Below the pieces are notes generated by a model. It did no database searches. It was not told the origin of the DNA and saw only the letters and a list, made by a program, of their open reading frames with translations. This document shows, in pieces, positions 20,676 to 30,822 of a DNA stretch of 64,000 nucleotides (position 1 is the first letter of the stretch; the number at the start of each line of letters is the position of its first letter). The position numbers and the translations under genes were made by a program. This DNA comes from Farysia itapuensis (taxonomy: Eukaryota; Basidiomycota; Ustilaginomycetes; Ustilaginales; Ustilaginaceae): positions 558,001 to 622,000 of the forward strand of contig JALBYC010000002.1 in NCBI GenBank assembly GCA_023212645.1, read 5' to 3'.

Positions 20676-21605
20676 GTCTGGCGTTTTTGCGGCACGCCGG
20701 CACGGCCCATGGTCGCTGTCAAGTTGTTTAGGTTGTACACTTTCAATGACAGGAGTTGCGAGTCCGTACAGATATTATTTGGCGCAAGCCGTTTGGGTGA
20801 GAGGTCATCAGCCACTGCGTTCTAAATTTAAAATTAAGGTGCCGGTTTCGTGCCGTTCGTTCGGCACGGCACCAGCACAGAACTGCGCGCCCTGACATGC
20901 TGACACCTGTGTTACCGTCCCGTCGAAAGTATAACGAGCTCAAAGTCACCTAGTGACAGAGCTGAGCTGCTCTTTGGCACGATGAAGAGACAAAAGCTAG
21001 GCCGGAACATGCAGGTTGCGTATCGCCTTGTCTGAGTGAGCCACGCGGCGGGGCTCAATAAGTTTTGTGAAACTCGGGCCTTTTCTGTCTCATGCAAATT
21101 CTAGAATTCTTCTCCAACGCGGACGGCGTCGGCGTCTTTCAGCGAACGTGCCCACTCAACACAAATCGGCTAGTCTCTTTGTGAGGGGCAAGCGCCAGAT
21201 ATGCATGGAGAAGCAGCGTGTCGATCACCAATCAGTGAGACTAAAGCCCCTCTTGTTGGCGTCGGATGTGCCGAGAGTGTGAGTGGGTTACGCCACGAGA
21301 AGCGATTGTGATTCAACTGCCAAGCTCCGGCCAATTTTTCCTGAATTGTTCGCGGAGCAGGAAGCTGACTTTGACCGACGGCTACACCGCCTGCTGTCTT
21401 GGCCGTACTTTACTCGGAACTTCCGTCACCTCCGATCAGTCAGGTTTCCCTCAACGACACCGCCCAAAAGTTGACCTCGCCGTAGTGACCATGGCGCCTT
21501 GCTCCCTCTAGTCGTTCGCAGAGCTGCCTTATCAACCCAGCTTCCGTTTTAGCTCGCAGTCGCATCGTCGTTCCTCCACTTCACTCTACCGTACTACGTA
21601 CTACA
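20676..21605. other. brf1-hydrolase intergenic region
   Basis: About 930 bp between two + strand genes. Only short ORFs without family features are present. The left part holds a strong nested inverted repeat (20838-20873). The right end is pyrimidine-rich just before the hydrolase ATG and looks like a promoter/leader. Confidence 0.5.
20838..20873. repeat. Nested inverted repeat, potential stem-loop
   Basis: The inner arms GTGCCG (20850-20855) and CGGCAC (20862-20867) are perfect with a six-base loop. The outer arms GGTGCC (20838-20843) and GGCACC (20868-20873) continue the stem, with six unpaired bases on the left side only. It lies about 160 bp after the brf1 stop codon and could shape the 3' end of that transcript. 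Confidence 0.6.
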
Positions 21606-23051
21606 ATGTGGCCATCGAAAGTAGCAGCAGGTCTGCTTTTTCTGGCTGGCCTTTCCTTCTCAGCAACATCCGCAGCATCATCTTCGTCTCCCTATGCACC
21701 TACTGCCGACCCTGGCATTTATCCAGGCGGCAGTTCGAATCCTCCTGATGGCTGGGCTACCTTGCCATCCGTATCGGGCGCCAAGATTGACAACACCACC
21801 CTCGTCGTCGGCAGTGGCTCAGCGACTCTGGTCCATTACATAGACGCTTCGTACGACGCCTCCAAAATCAAGCGGGCCGTCATTCAGATCCATGGCGAGA
21901 ACCGAGATGCATGGAACCAGTGGCTTTACGCTGACCTTGCTGCCAAGCGTGCAGCCACCGGCGGAAGTTTCACTCGAGACGAGGTGGTTGTCATGGCTCC
22001 CATGTTCTTCAACACTGCAGATGAAGGGGCCTACGCATTCGACCGCTCCCTCGACAACAATACATACTACGCAGTTCACCGGCGGTCTCCGGTGCGGACG
22101 CCCCAGAACGCTCAGTTTGATGCGGACAATACGGACTCTAGCAGTCACATGGCTCGCCGCGTCAAAACGCCATACACCAAACGACGTAGTCCGCCGCCAT
22201 TGGAAAGGATCAGCTTAACGCAGGCTATGATCTGGAAGTCGGTAGAATGGGCGGATGGGAGCGCATGCTACGAGCCGACAGACGCAGAGGGCGCCGGTGG
22301 CTTTGAAGCTCTTGATGCAGCCGTCGCTTTCTTCCTTGACAAGGACCGGTTCCCTGAACTTCGAAAAGTCGTCGTTGCGGGTTTCAGTCTGGGCGCTCAG
22401 CTTGCCAATCGATATGCCACGTTCCGCAACAGCGACCAGGACGATCGGGTCATGTTCTGGATCTCGTCGCCCAATTCGTTCGTGTACCTGCACGATACGC
22501 GGCCCGTCAAGATTCCGTCCGATTGCTCGACCTACAACGACTACAAGTATGGGATGTCTGGCACTCTACCAAACTACTACTTGGAAAGCACCGATAAGCT
22601 CGATACAAGTGGGTTGATATCACAATACTTGAACCGGTCCATCTCATATCTCTGCGGCAGTCAGGACACGTATGCAGGGAACACAGATTGCGCTGCCAAT
22701 GCACAAGGCGCACACCATGTTTCCAAAATGTACCACTGGACGCAAGAGTATCTTCCATCTCTGCCCGGCAGCACCGGTGTAAGCGGTCAATTGCCCAGCA
22801 ACAGTTTGCTGCGCTGGGTGGCCGGCACGGGGCATGAAGACTGGAAGATCATCACCTCGGATCCGGGTGTCGAGACGCTGTGGCTCAACCAATGGTTCGC
22901 CAACGGCAGTAGCGCCAAAGCACCGCCAAGTAGCGGAGTCATTGCTGGCTCGACGCCCAACATCAACGCCGCCGGACGAGCCACGCACACTGCTGTCGGC
23001 TTGTCCCTCTTCTCGGCTTGTTCCCTCGTCGTCGCATTGTTGTTCCTCTGA
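21606..23051 (+). CDS. Secreted, probably GPI-anchored alpha/beta hydrolase
   Basis: The 481-residue protein starts with a signal peptide (about 1-24, hydrophobic core ending in Ala/Ser). It ends with a small-residue stretch and a hydrophobic tail (about 455-481) typical of a GPI-attachment signal. The body looks like an alpha/beta hydrolase: an early beta-strand with IHGENRDAW (oxyanion region), a GFSLG nucleophile elbow with Ser261, and a late GTGHEDW motif with His410 as the likely catalytic His. The acid residue is not certain. Several NxT/NxS sites suggest glycosylation. The substrate is unknown; similar fungal proteins are annotated only as hypothetical or serine-hydrolase-like. It is convergent with the MOB4 gene, 85 bp away. 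Confidence 0.78.
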   Translation: MWPSKVAAGLLFLAGLSFSATSAASSSSPYAPTADPGIYPGGSSNPPDGWATLPSVSGAKIDNTTLVVGSGSATLVHYIDASYDASKIKRAVIQIHGENRDAWNQWLYADLAAKRAATGGSFTRDEVVVMAPMFFNTADEGAYAFDRSLDNNTYYAVHRRSPVRTPQNAQFDADNTDSSSHMARRVKTPYTKRRSPPPLERISLTQAMIWKSVEWADGSACYEPTDAEGAGGFEALDAAVAFFLDKDRFPELRKVVVAGFSLGAQLANRYATFRNSDQDDRVMFWISSPNSFVYLHDTRPVKIPSDCSTYNDYKYGMSGTLPNYYLESTDKLDTSGLISQYLNRSISYLCGSQDTYAGNTDCAANAQGAHHVSKMYHWTQEYLPSLPGSTGVSGQLPSNSLLRWVAGTGHEDWKIITSDPGVETLWLNQWFANGSSAKAPPSSGVIAGSTPNINAAGRATHTAVGLSLFSACSLVVALLFL

Positions 23052-23136
23052 ACATCTCCATTGTACATACGCACTCTCATAGAACACAATCTTTGCATGG
23101 ATCACGGAGCTCAGTGTTTGTATTGCTTGAACAATA

Positions 23137-24645
23137 TTAAGGCTCCTCGACCGCCTCTGCATTTGTCGAGCTACTACTCGCTACTGCTTTTCCTGGTGAA
23201 CCCGATAGATTCAGCTTCTCGGCGCTCGTCTCGAGACCTTCTTCTAGTCCTTTGACTGGATAGGATGCAGACTCGACGCTGGCAGTCACCTCATCGTCAG
23301 CGCTGGTGACGGTCGAATTCGCTCCGCTGTTCTTAAGAAGTATCGTGGGTTCAGCGTCCTCGTCGTCGCCCGCTTTTGCTTTGTCATCGTCCTCATCATC
23401 ATCATCATCTTCGTCTTCGTCATCATCATCTCCGTCATCGTCATCGTCGTGATCTTCGTCTATTTCAATGTCAGACTTGCGAGACGTGGCGTCGACCGGG
23501 TCGGTATCGTCATTGGTGGTCGAAGTCCATGCGGGTGTGTCGTGGTCTTCTTCGTGGTCAGGTCGACTGAGAATAGCGGTCGGTCGCGGGCTGGGCGCAG
23601 GTGGTGGAACGGTGCCTACGTCGTCGCCCTGAAGCCGCTGCATATTGTGAACGACGGAGGTTCGCGGCGCAGCTGTGCTGCTCCTGTCTCGTCTTGCCGC
23701 TGTCCCATTTACGTGAGCAAAGGGGAGAGAAGTGCCCCGGGAAAAATCGATGCCCTCCGTCTCTGCATCTGAAGCCGCGGTCGCAAGACCAGCACCGTCC
23801 GGAGGCGGGAGATTGTCAGTGGCAGTGAGGTCAAACGTCTCGATCAGGGCAAAGAAGCGCGAATAGAGCGACGTCTCGGCCTCACAGGCGGAGAAAACGT
23901 CTTTGTGATAACACCAGGCATGTACAAAGATGCGACTGAGACGACGAGCGATGCTGCCGAAATGACGCAGACTGGTGTTGGGAACGTAGGTGCGACTGGG
24001 GAAGTGACGGGCCGAGTTGAGGAGGGATGTGGCGCCGTCGAGCGTGTGAACCATGTAGTCGATTGCACAGCACTGCTTTTCCTCGCCGTGCGAAGCACAA
24101 AGGAACATCCAGTCCCCTGCGTTCATCGCCGCGCACGTCTCTGGACGTGCATGTCTGTCACATTCCTGCTGCAGCGAAGTAAGCCACGGTGTTGTCAAGT
24201 CGAGGACCAAGCGACGCAATTGCTCGTACACCCAGATATCGGTGTCTACAGGCTGCAGAGACGATTCCTCCTCCGCTTCGCCTCCTTTGCGAAGTGAAAA
24301 GAAGGAAGTGGCAGCCTCGACATCAGCCTCGGACGGAAGAGCCACTATGCGCTGTACATCATGTGGATCTTGCCGTACCAGCATGGCTAGATAGTCCTGC
24401 ATCTGGAAGGGGCTCTCACCGCCAGTTGCTGTTGACGATGCAAGCGTAGACTGCTTTGTAGACGGATTGAAGGTCGATGCGGACGTTGACGCTGCTGCAG
24501 TAGAGTCTTCTCCAGAATGCCGAGACTCGGTGATTTGGGCCACCTCATCTAGCTTCTGGCCCTTTCGAATGCGATGCTTCCATAACTGCGAATTCTTCGG
24601 AGCTTTGAGGGGCTGAGACAGGTCTAGAGGAGCAACAGCTGTCAT
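23137..24645 (-). CDS. mob4: MOB4/phocein-like MOB family protein
   Basis: MOB4 (phocein) is a core subunit of the STRIPAK phosphatase-kinase complex, which in fungi controls cell fusion, septation and development. The ATG at 24645 gives 502 residues; the frame continues upstream only to a GTG. The MOB fold occupies about 140-275. It includes the WMFLCASH, AIDYMVHTLDG and LLNSARHFPSR segments characteristic of phocein rather than MOB1/2. Predicted zinc ligands are Cys162, Cys171, His242 and His247. The two cysteines are eight residues apart, whereas four is usual, so there is a short insertion. A long C-terminal extension contains a very acidic Asp/Glu run (about 400-440), and the protein is about twice the size of animal phocein. 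Confidence 0.87.
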   Translation of the reverse strand: MTAVAPLDLSQPLKAPKNSQLWKHRIRKGQKLDEVAQITESRHSGEDSTAAASTSASTFNPSTKQSTLASSTATGGESPFQMQDYLAMLVRQDPHDVQRIVALPSEADVEAATSFFSLRKGGEAEEESSLQPVDTDIWVYEQLRRLVLDLTTPWLTSLQQECDRHARPETCAAMNAGDWMFLCASHGEEKQCCAIDYMVHTLDGATSLLNSARHFPSRTYVPNTSLRHFGSIARRLSRIFVHAWCYHKDVFSACEAETSLYSRFFALIETFDLTATDNLPPPDGAGLATAASDAETEGIDFSRGTSLPFAHVNGTAARRDRSSTAAPRTSVVHNMQRLQGDDVGTVPPPAPSPRPTAILSRPDHEEDHDTPAWTSTTNDDTDPVDATSRKSDIEIDEDHDDDDDGDDDDEDEDDDDDEDDDKAKAGDDEDAEPTILLKNSGANSTVTSADDEVTASVESASYPVKGLEEGLETSAEKLNLSGSPGKAVASSSSTNAEAVEEP

Positions 24646-25528
24646 CTCGTCGTGCAACACCTATTGTGTTGGTTGTGCGGATTGAGAGATGTTCTTGTTT
24701 CATGTTTCAACGCGTGAGACTGTCGCGCGAGAGTCTCCCGATTAAGGGTAGAGCACAGATCGGGAGTAATCTGGGCGATCTGGTCACGTCTTTGATCTAA
24801 TCTCCGAGTGAGGTTTATCCCCGGGCTGGGCTCGTATTTGACTCCAGCTTGTGACAACTTATGCTGCTTCAATGGAATGAGAGCGAAGCTTACGTACCTT
24901 TGTCGATGCTGTACTCACGGCAGAATGACTCGTAATACAGGTGTGCAGGCCCATCTTGGAAGCGGCGAAAGAGCCGTGACGGTTTCAAAGGCTCTGTCTC
25001 CTCTGCGCAATATTCGATCACGTTCCCCTTCGCTTGTCACTCATTGCGTGTCTCTCTTGATAGCAGTCTTCCAGCAGAGCGGCAGCTGCATTGTGCATGG
25101 CTTTATTTCGTGGACAAAAACTCAGCCACGGGGAGAGGCAGCATGTCAAAGCGCTATAAAAAGCCTCGCTAATTTCCACGCTGAATCACAATCACAATTG
25201 AAAGAGGGTTTTTTGACGGGTTGCGGGCGCATACCGAGAGCGAGGTCCACGGCGTTCCTTGACTGGCAGCTGAGCAGCCTGCCCATCACGGTGCTTGAGA
25301 TTTTCAGTGTCAGTGTGCGGCCTCTGACAGCTCCCATTGTCCTGCTCGCAGTCACTCCTATCGCTTTCCTTCTTTCCTTCATCCCTCGATCCTGCTCTCG
25401 CTCTTTTCACTTACTGTATCCATTACTTTCGACCGCAACAGCACAGGTTTGCCGCTTGATCTTCCCGTCGTCCAACTCCTTGGCCCGACTCAACAGAGGT
25501 TAGTGTCTGAACAGTACCAATAACAATC
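24646..25528. other. Divergent intergenic region, mob4 / Zn2Cys6 gene
   Basis: About 880 bp shared by two divergent genes. A 231-codon frame at 24808-25503 starts only at GTG, has no domain, and is more likely chance. The 75 bases before the regulator's ATG contain no ATG, so its leader appears simple. Confidence 0.55.
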
Positions 25529-28500
25529 ATGTCGTCCACACAGAACTCAGCAGTGAACGGTGTACCAGCACCGACGAAGCGACGAAATCGAAAGGCCGTT
25601 TCCTGCGTGCCCTGTCGAGAAAAGAAGATCAAGTGTGACCGTGTCGTTCCTTGCCTTCAGTGTACTAAACGCGGAGAACAGCACCTTTGCCGTATTGAAC
25701 AGAAGGCAAAGTCTGCGAGTGCCAACACATCCAGTACCGCCAATGCCACCTCAGCCGCCTTTCAGCCTGCTCAGTCTAGCCTGTCTCCGGGCTCACTCGC
25801 CTACAATCAGTTCAGTGCTGCCATCACCACCGCCAAAAATCAGGTCGATGCCGCACAGATGGCCGACTCACCTCCGCCTGCCGAAGTAGAGGCCATCAAG
25901 GCACGACTTGCCCAGGTTGAAGCCATGCTCGCCGGTCAGTTCCCTCTCTCCAGCTCCTCGAGCTACTCGTCGGCCTCTCCACCTTCGTCCTCGAATTGGA
26001 ACAACTATCGCTCCAACAGCAATGGAGGCACTGCAGCCTCCCAATACTCCTCGAGCTCTTACAGCCCACACAGTATCTTTGCCGCGAACCGATCGACTTC
26101 GAACCCGCAATCTCAACATGTATCAGTATCACCCTTGGGACTTCCGCACGACACAGACGAAAGTAGTGAAGAGGAAACGGAGGAGGAAGAGGACTCCTTG
26201 CCCTCCATTTCCCCAGGCAACAGTCGTCGCCAGTCGCCCATCAACTATCTTAACACCAGCAGCATGCCCGTCTCACGCAAGGAGTTGGACAGTGACACAG
26301 AAGACGCCGCCACGGTATTAGAGCGGCTCGCAATGAGCACAGATCCGCAGACACGATGGCAGCAGAGCGGTTGTCCCACGCAAGGTAAGGACACCTCCAA
26401 GTCTGAAGTACCTACTGGTGCAGGATTCGAGCAGTGCCTTAAAAGAGATCAGGCCGTCGGTCTCATGGCGGAAGAAACAGGAGAAAAGTTTGAACGTTGT
26501 CTTCGAAAGCAACAGGAAAGCGCGGACACAGCTCAAAGTCTCCCTGTGTCGTCAGAAGTCTCCGACCCCGCTTCCTCCTGCACCGTACCAACATCAGCTG
26601 GCTCTGGCATTACAGGAATGGTCTTGCCTCCCATGGACGGACCAACGGGAGACAAGAGCCAAGCCGATGATGGCGAGTTCCCTATGTGCGCCTGTAGGTC
26701 CACCAATGACGGGCATCAACACGAAGAGAAGGCGGCCTTCGTCAACGATCAGGCGGGCCTGCTCGCTTGTTTGACTAAACATCAGCCTCTGTCCACCGAA
26801 CCTGCGCCTATCACCGTGCCTTGTCGACTCGCGTGCGAGAACAAAGGTCTTTTGCGCCTCAAGAGTGGACCCGAGACTCTGTTCGGGTGGGGCATGGGCT
26901 GGGCATGGTCCGCCGCTGATGTTCTTCTGCAACAGGAGCAACTCAAAGCGCATGAGGAGAATCGGCACTTTGTCGTCACTCCACGCACCGAGAGAGAGGC
27001 TGTCCTTCGGGCCGTTTGCGAAAGCTTGCCCTCGAAGGAGGTCGCATTGCAACTGATCGAGGTGTATGAGTCGCGCGTTCGCTATCTTAGCGGCCATGTC
27101 GTGCATATTCCTTGCCTCAAACGCGAGATGGAGGCATTCTATGCCCTCGATTCGGCAGAGAAGCGTGCGCGCGTCGTCAACCATGTTGATCCCGGATGGC
27201 TCGGTCTGCTTCTAGGTGTACTAGCCTTGGGTCTTCGCTTCTATCCCTGTTGGCCAAAGCCGGAGTGGAAGCCCGTCAATCACCTGTTCGACGGAAAGAC
27301 CATTCACGCCTGGCACTCTGCCGCCAAAACCTGCCTCGTTCTAGCTGGTCTCATGAACTCGACTAGCATCAGTGTGGTACAGGCTATCTTGTTGCTATAT
27401 CTCTACAACTCGGTGTCGGGCTTCAAGTGCGGCGGCGAGTCCGATACCGGCACAACAAGCCTCGCACTTCTCAGAATCGCTATTACGAACGCTCAGGAAA
27501 TGGGACTGCACCGTCTTGGCGACATTGACAAGCAGCCCACCGCCAACGAGCCCTCCTCCAAGATCATTCGAAGAGAAATTGCCAAGCGAATCTGGTGGGC
27601 ACTCGTTTTCCGCGACTGGAGTGCTGCTGGCACAGGATGTTCAAAGGACTACATTATCCGCGCAGAAAGTTTCAACACTCCTTTCCCTGGCAACTACAAC
27701 GATGAAGACTTGATGTTGACCCCGCTGCCCAAGCCTCGTCCTCGCGAAGAGTTCACCGAGATGTCATACGTTCTTTCCAATCTCGAGTTCGGCGTGGTAG
27801 TCAAAGACGATGTCGATGTACGACTCCGTCGAGAGCTATATGCAGCCACTAACGGCGAAGATCGACGACTGACCTGCGCAGAATCGCGCAAGCTTGATGT
27901 TGCCTACCGTGCTGTTCTCGAGAATGCGCCCAGCTTTTTCAAGGTAGGGTCAGAGATCGGTCGTGTGACTTGCGTCGAAGTGCAGCGATGGCTCCTGCAG
28001 CAAGCAGTCTTCAGCAAGCTACTCCGCATTCATCGACCGAATCTGTCGAGCAGAAAAGAGTCACGTACCAACTGTGTACTGCTCGCCCGATCCATCTTGG
28101 ACATGCAGAAGAAGATCCGCTCTCGATGCACTGTGATCGACCGTCTCTGGGTCAACCTCATGCAGAGTTTCTCTGCAGCTATTGTGTTGGCCCTTCACCT
28201 TCTGCACACCCGACAAACGCTCGAGCATAGGATGTCGGTTCGATCCGAGATTACCGAGGCCATAAGGGCACTCAAGCAAGTGGATGGCAACGATTGTGCC
28301 GCGAAGAAGTGTATCCGCGTCATCGAGGCATTGTTGGAGGAAGAAGAAGAGCGCTGGCAAGCAGGTAACGACGCCTTGTCAAAGAAGGACGAGGCGCCAA
28401 TGAGTGCTGCTGATCAAGTCAAGCACAAGCGCAAGCGTCAGGCAGATACCAACATCGACGAGATCGAGGCTGGCAATGGCAGTGGACGACGAAAGAATCT

Positions 28501-29788
28501 GTACAGTCTAGCGCAGCGCGTTGCCCTCGCAGCACAAGGCAAAGGCGCAAACCAGCAAAACCAGAGCACTCCTGTACCGCAGCAAGAAGAAAAGTCGAAG
28601 CGACAAGCAACGGCGGCTGCTGTTCAGTCTGGCGAGCAAGTGCCGAATCCAGCTACTCTCATCGCTCAGATGCAGAACCAGTACCCTTCCAACTCTGACT
28701 CGTACCCAGAATTCAATGTCAACGGCGTCTCTGCCATGAAGGACGATGCTTCTCGACTTCGAATGGATGCTATGACTTTACCGACGTTTGCATCATCGAC
28801 TAGCAACAGACCTGACGATGTACCGTTCCCGGACATGATGCCCAGGGCAGTTCATCACAATGCAGCTTTCGACTTTGGCGTTTTGTCTAGTCAAGAAGGG
28901 GCTGGCCGTATGGCTGCTCCCAACGGCGTGGACCTACTTACGAACAACTCTGTTGCACCCGCCGACGGCCAAGCCTTTGATCTTGCTGCTTTTCTGGAGC
29001 AATGCGAAAGTTCACCGGGCAGCTCAACCGACGACAGTCTGCTATCTGCCAATGACGAGCAAAGTGCTGCCGCTTCATCTGACTACTCGGGCCGCAAAGG
29101 AGCTGGGTCACTGTTTGCCAATAGCAGTACGAGCGGTGATCACACCGACACTACAAGTGTGTCGAGCTTTGGCGAAAGCTCTCTGACGCAAGAAGCCATC
29201 CAGAAGCAACAGCAACAGCTCAGCCGTGGGGACAGTGCATCGTCGGTTCCTTACAGCTCAACGCAGGCAAGCTCGCCGACCAACCCAGCAAGCGTTAATC
29301 CAAGCACGGAAATGGACACTTTTTGGAACTGGATCATCACTCAAGGTGCCAATGGCATCAACGCCAACCCAGGAGCTGCGGCGTCGTCTACTGCCACATT
29401 CGTGCAGAAAAACGGAAACGCGCCCCAACAAGCCTCTGCTCAATCTGCTTTCGGTGCTCCCGCGCAGCCGACGGGCTTGACACCTTTCTTGGGATCAAAC
29501 GGATTCTTCCAAGACAGCAACAAGGTCACAACCACCCCTCCCTCTCAAAATCCTCCTGTCGCCAGCAGTGGCGTTTCCTTCCCTACGTATTCAGCAGCCG
29601 ATTTGTCCTCAAACATGCCCAAGGCGGGCGTTCCTTCGGTCGGGACGCCCTCATCTGGCTTTGGTCTGGACACTTTCCTAGGTGCGCCTCTGTATGACTT
29701 TACCGATTTTGCCAACGCCTGGACCGCTTCCAACCCCAACGCGCCCTCTATGCCCGGTACAAGCCAGGGTCCCATCTCGGATCCTTAG
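25529..29788 (+). CDS. Zn(II)2Cys6 transcription factor with fungal_trans domain
   Basis: Large fungal-specific regulator of 1,419 residues in one exon. The DNA-binding binuclear zinc cluster is at the N-terminus: Cys26, Cys29, Cys36, Cys42, Cys45 and Cys54 (CX2CX6CX5CX2CX8C). A Ser/Pro-rich linker follows, with an acidic stretch near 210-225. The middle homology region lies at about 500-800 and includes segments such as ALLRIAITNAQEMGLHRL and KRIWWALVFRDWS, typical of fungal_trans domains. The C-terminal ~400 residues are Gln/Ser/Asn-rich and probably form an activation region. Targets are not predictable; no metabolic cluster is adjacent. Confidence 0.9.
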   Translation: MSSTQNSAVNGVPAPTKRRNRKAVSCVPCREKKIKCDRVVPCLQCTKRGEQHLCRIEQKAKSASANTSSTANATSAAFQPAQSSLSPGSLAYNQFSAAITTAKNQVDAAQMADSPPPAEVEAIKARLAQVEAMLAGQFPLSSSSSYSSASPPSSSNWNNYRSNSNGGTAASQYSSSSYSPHSIFAANRSTSNPQSQHVSVSPLGLPHDTDESSEEETEEEEDSLPSISPGNSRRQSPINYLNTSSMPVSRKELDSDTEDAATVLERLAMSTDPQTRWQQSGCPTQGKDTSKSEVPTGAGFEQCLKRDQAVGLMAEETGEKFERCLRKQQESADTAQSLPVSSEVSDPASSCTVPTSAGSGITGMVLPPMDGPTGDKSQADDGEFPMCACRSTNDGHQHEEKAAFVNDQAGLLACLTKHQPLSTEPAPITVPCRLACENKGLLRLKSGPETLFGWGMGWAWSAADVLLQQEQLKAHEENRHFVVTPRTEREAVLRAVCESLPSKEVALQLIEVYESRVRYLSGHVVHIPCLKREMEAFYALDSAEKRARVVNHVDPGWLGLLLGVLALGLRFYPCWPKPEWKPVNHLFDGKTIHAWHSAAKTCLVLAGLMNSTSISVVQAILLLYLYNSVSGFKCGGESDTGTTSLALLRIAITNAQEMGLHRLGDIDKQPTANEPSSKIIRREIAKRIWWALVFRDWSAAGTGCSKDYIIRAESFNTPFPGNYNDEDLMLTPLPKPRPREEFTEMSYVLSNLEFGVVVKDDVDVRLRRELYAATNGEDRRLTCAESRKLDVAYRAVLENAPSFFKVGSEIGRVTCVEVQRWLLQQAVFSKLLRIHRPNLSSRKESRTNCVLLARSILDMQKKIRSRCTVIDRLWVNLMQSFSAAIVLALHLLHTRQTLEHRMSVRSEITEAIRALKQVDGNDCAAKKCIRVIEALLEEEEERWQAGNDALSKKDEAPMSAADQVKHKRKRQADTNIDEIEAGNGSGRRKNLYSLAQRVALAAQGKGANQQNQSTPVPQQEEKSKRQATAAAVQSGEQVPNPATLIAQMQNQYPSNSDSYPEFNVNGVSAMKDDASRLRMDAMTLPTFASSTSNRPDDVPFPDMMPRAVHHNAAFDFGVLSSQEGAGRMAAPNGVDLLTNNSVAPADGQAFDLAAFLEQCESSPGSSTDDSLLSANDEQSAAASSDYSGRKGAGSLFANSSTSGDHTDTTSVSSFGESSLTQEAIQKQQQQLSRGDSASSVPYSSTQASSPTNPASVNPSTEMDTFWNWIITQGANGINANPGAAASSTATFVQKNGNAPQQASAQSAFGAPAQPTGLTPFLGSNGFFQDSNKVTTTPPSQNPPVASSGVSFPTYSAADLSSNMPKAGVPSVGTPSSGFGLDTFLGAPLYDFTDFANAWTASNPNAPSMPGTSQGPISDP

Positions 29789-30822
29789 CTCTCTCTAGTG
29801 ATGCTCAGACAGTAATGGTCGAATTCAGTGGCAATCAAAATTACGATCCCACATATTGTGTTGGCCTACAGATGAGATCGATGAGACCATGAGAAGATCA
29901 GGGGAAGAGATTGGTGGCGGAAGCATTAGCCACGCGGCTCCTCCTGAGGAAAGCGGTGCGAGACAGCCAGACACGTGCGCCCAAAAGGGGTCAAAGCATC
30001 AAAGCCAATCGATGTGATCAACGAAAAGCCATCAAAAGTGCTCAACGAGAGTATGTGGGTGCCAAACTGGACTGGTACAAGAAAGTTTGAGTGTCCGATA
30101 GGCGAGGCCTTTTGCAGGCTTGCGGCTCGTCGAGTTTGAGCAGGAGCCGTTCGTTCGTTGGTGGGGGGTCTCCACATGCCAAATCAATTAGACGAGCCCT
30201 ATGACGAAAGTCCAACTACGCCCAACCAAAATCAAAGCAGGATTTACGCCGAGAGATGGGCGAAAATGCGCGAACGCCCTAACGCGTGAAAGCGCAAAAG
30301 AATATGCGGGGCAAAAAACGTCAAAGAAGCACACATAGTTCACCTCCCTGAAAAAAGAAAGCCAACGAGATTGTGCTACGTATTCGGCTAGCCATCACGG
30401 CCTCGGCAAAGGCAAGGAGGCGGGGTGGGTTTGAGCGGCAGAGCAAATTTCGCAGGTTATGATCTGCGCGCAGGTGGACTTTTTCTCTGGTGGTCTGGTG
30501 CCCCGCTTGTCTGATGTGTGTGTGTGAGCTCGTTGCTTGAGCCCCGTGCACGGGTGTTGTTTGCCCAAATGTCGTTCCAGCGGGGAGCGAGCGGTGAGGT
30601 CACTCCATTGCAACGAGCAGGATCCACTCCAGCGGTTCCCGCCCCCGCCGCCGCCGCCAAACGACGTAACTGTACCAGAAAAGCTCCGCAAGCTCTCGGC
30701 AACCTATTTGTACAAACACTGCGCTCTTCTCCCACACTTACCTCATCCCACACATCACCCCGTCTTGCATTCCCCCTTCCCTGCTGAGAAGAATTGATCA
30801 TACCCACTAGATATACGCAAAC
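29789..30822. other. Intergenic region upstream of the Sec14-like gene
   Basis: About 1.03 kb between two + strand genes. It contains a short CCG repeat near 30641-30660 and a pyrimidine-rich segment from about 30720 to 30780, just before the Sec14-like start. No coding frame here shows protein-like features on either strand. Confidence 0.5.

Noticed and set aside
24808..25503. 231-codon frame upstream of the first Zn2Cys6 gene
   Set aside because: It starts only at GTG, lies in a divergent promoter, and its translation has no domain or family-like composition.
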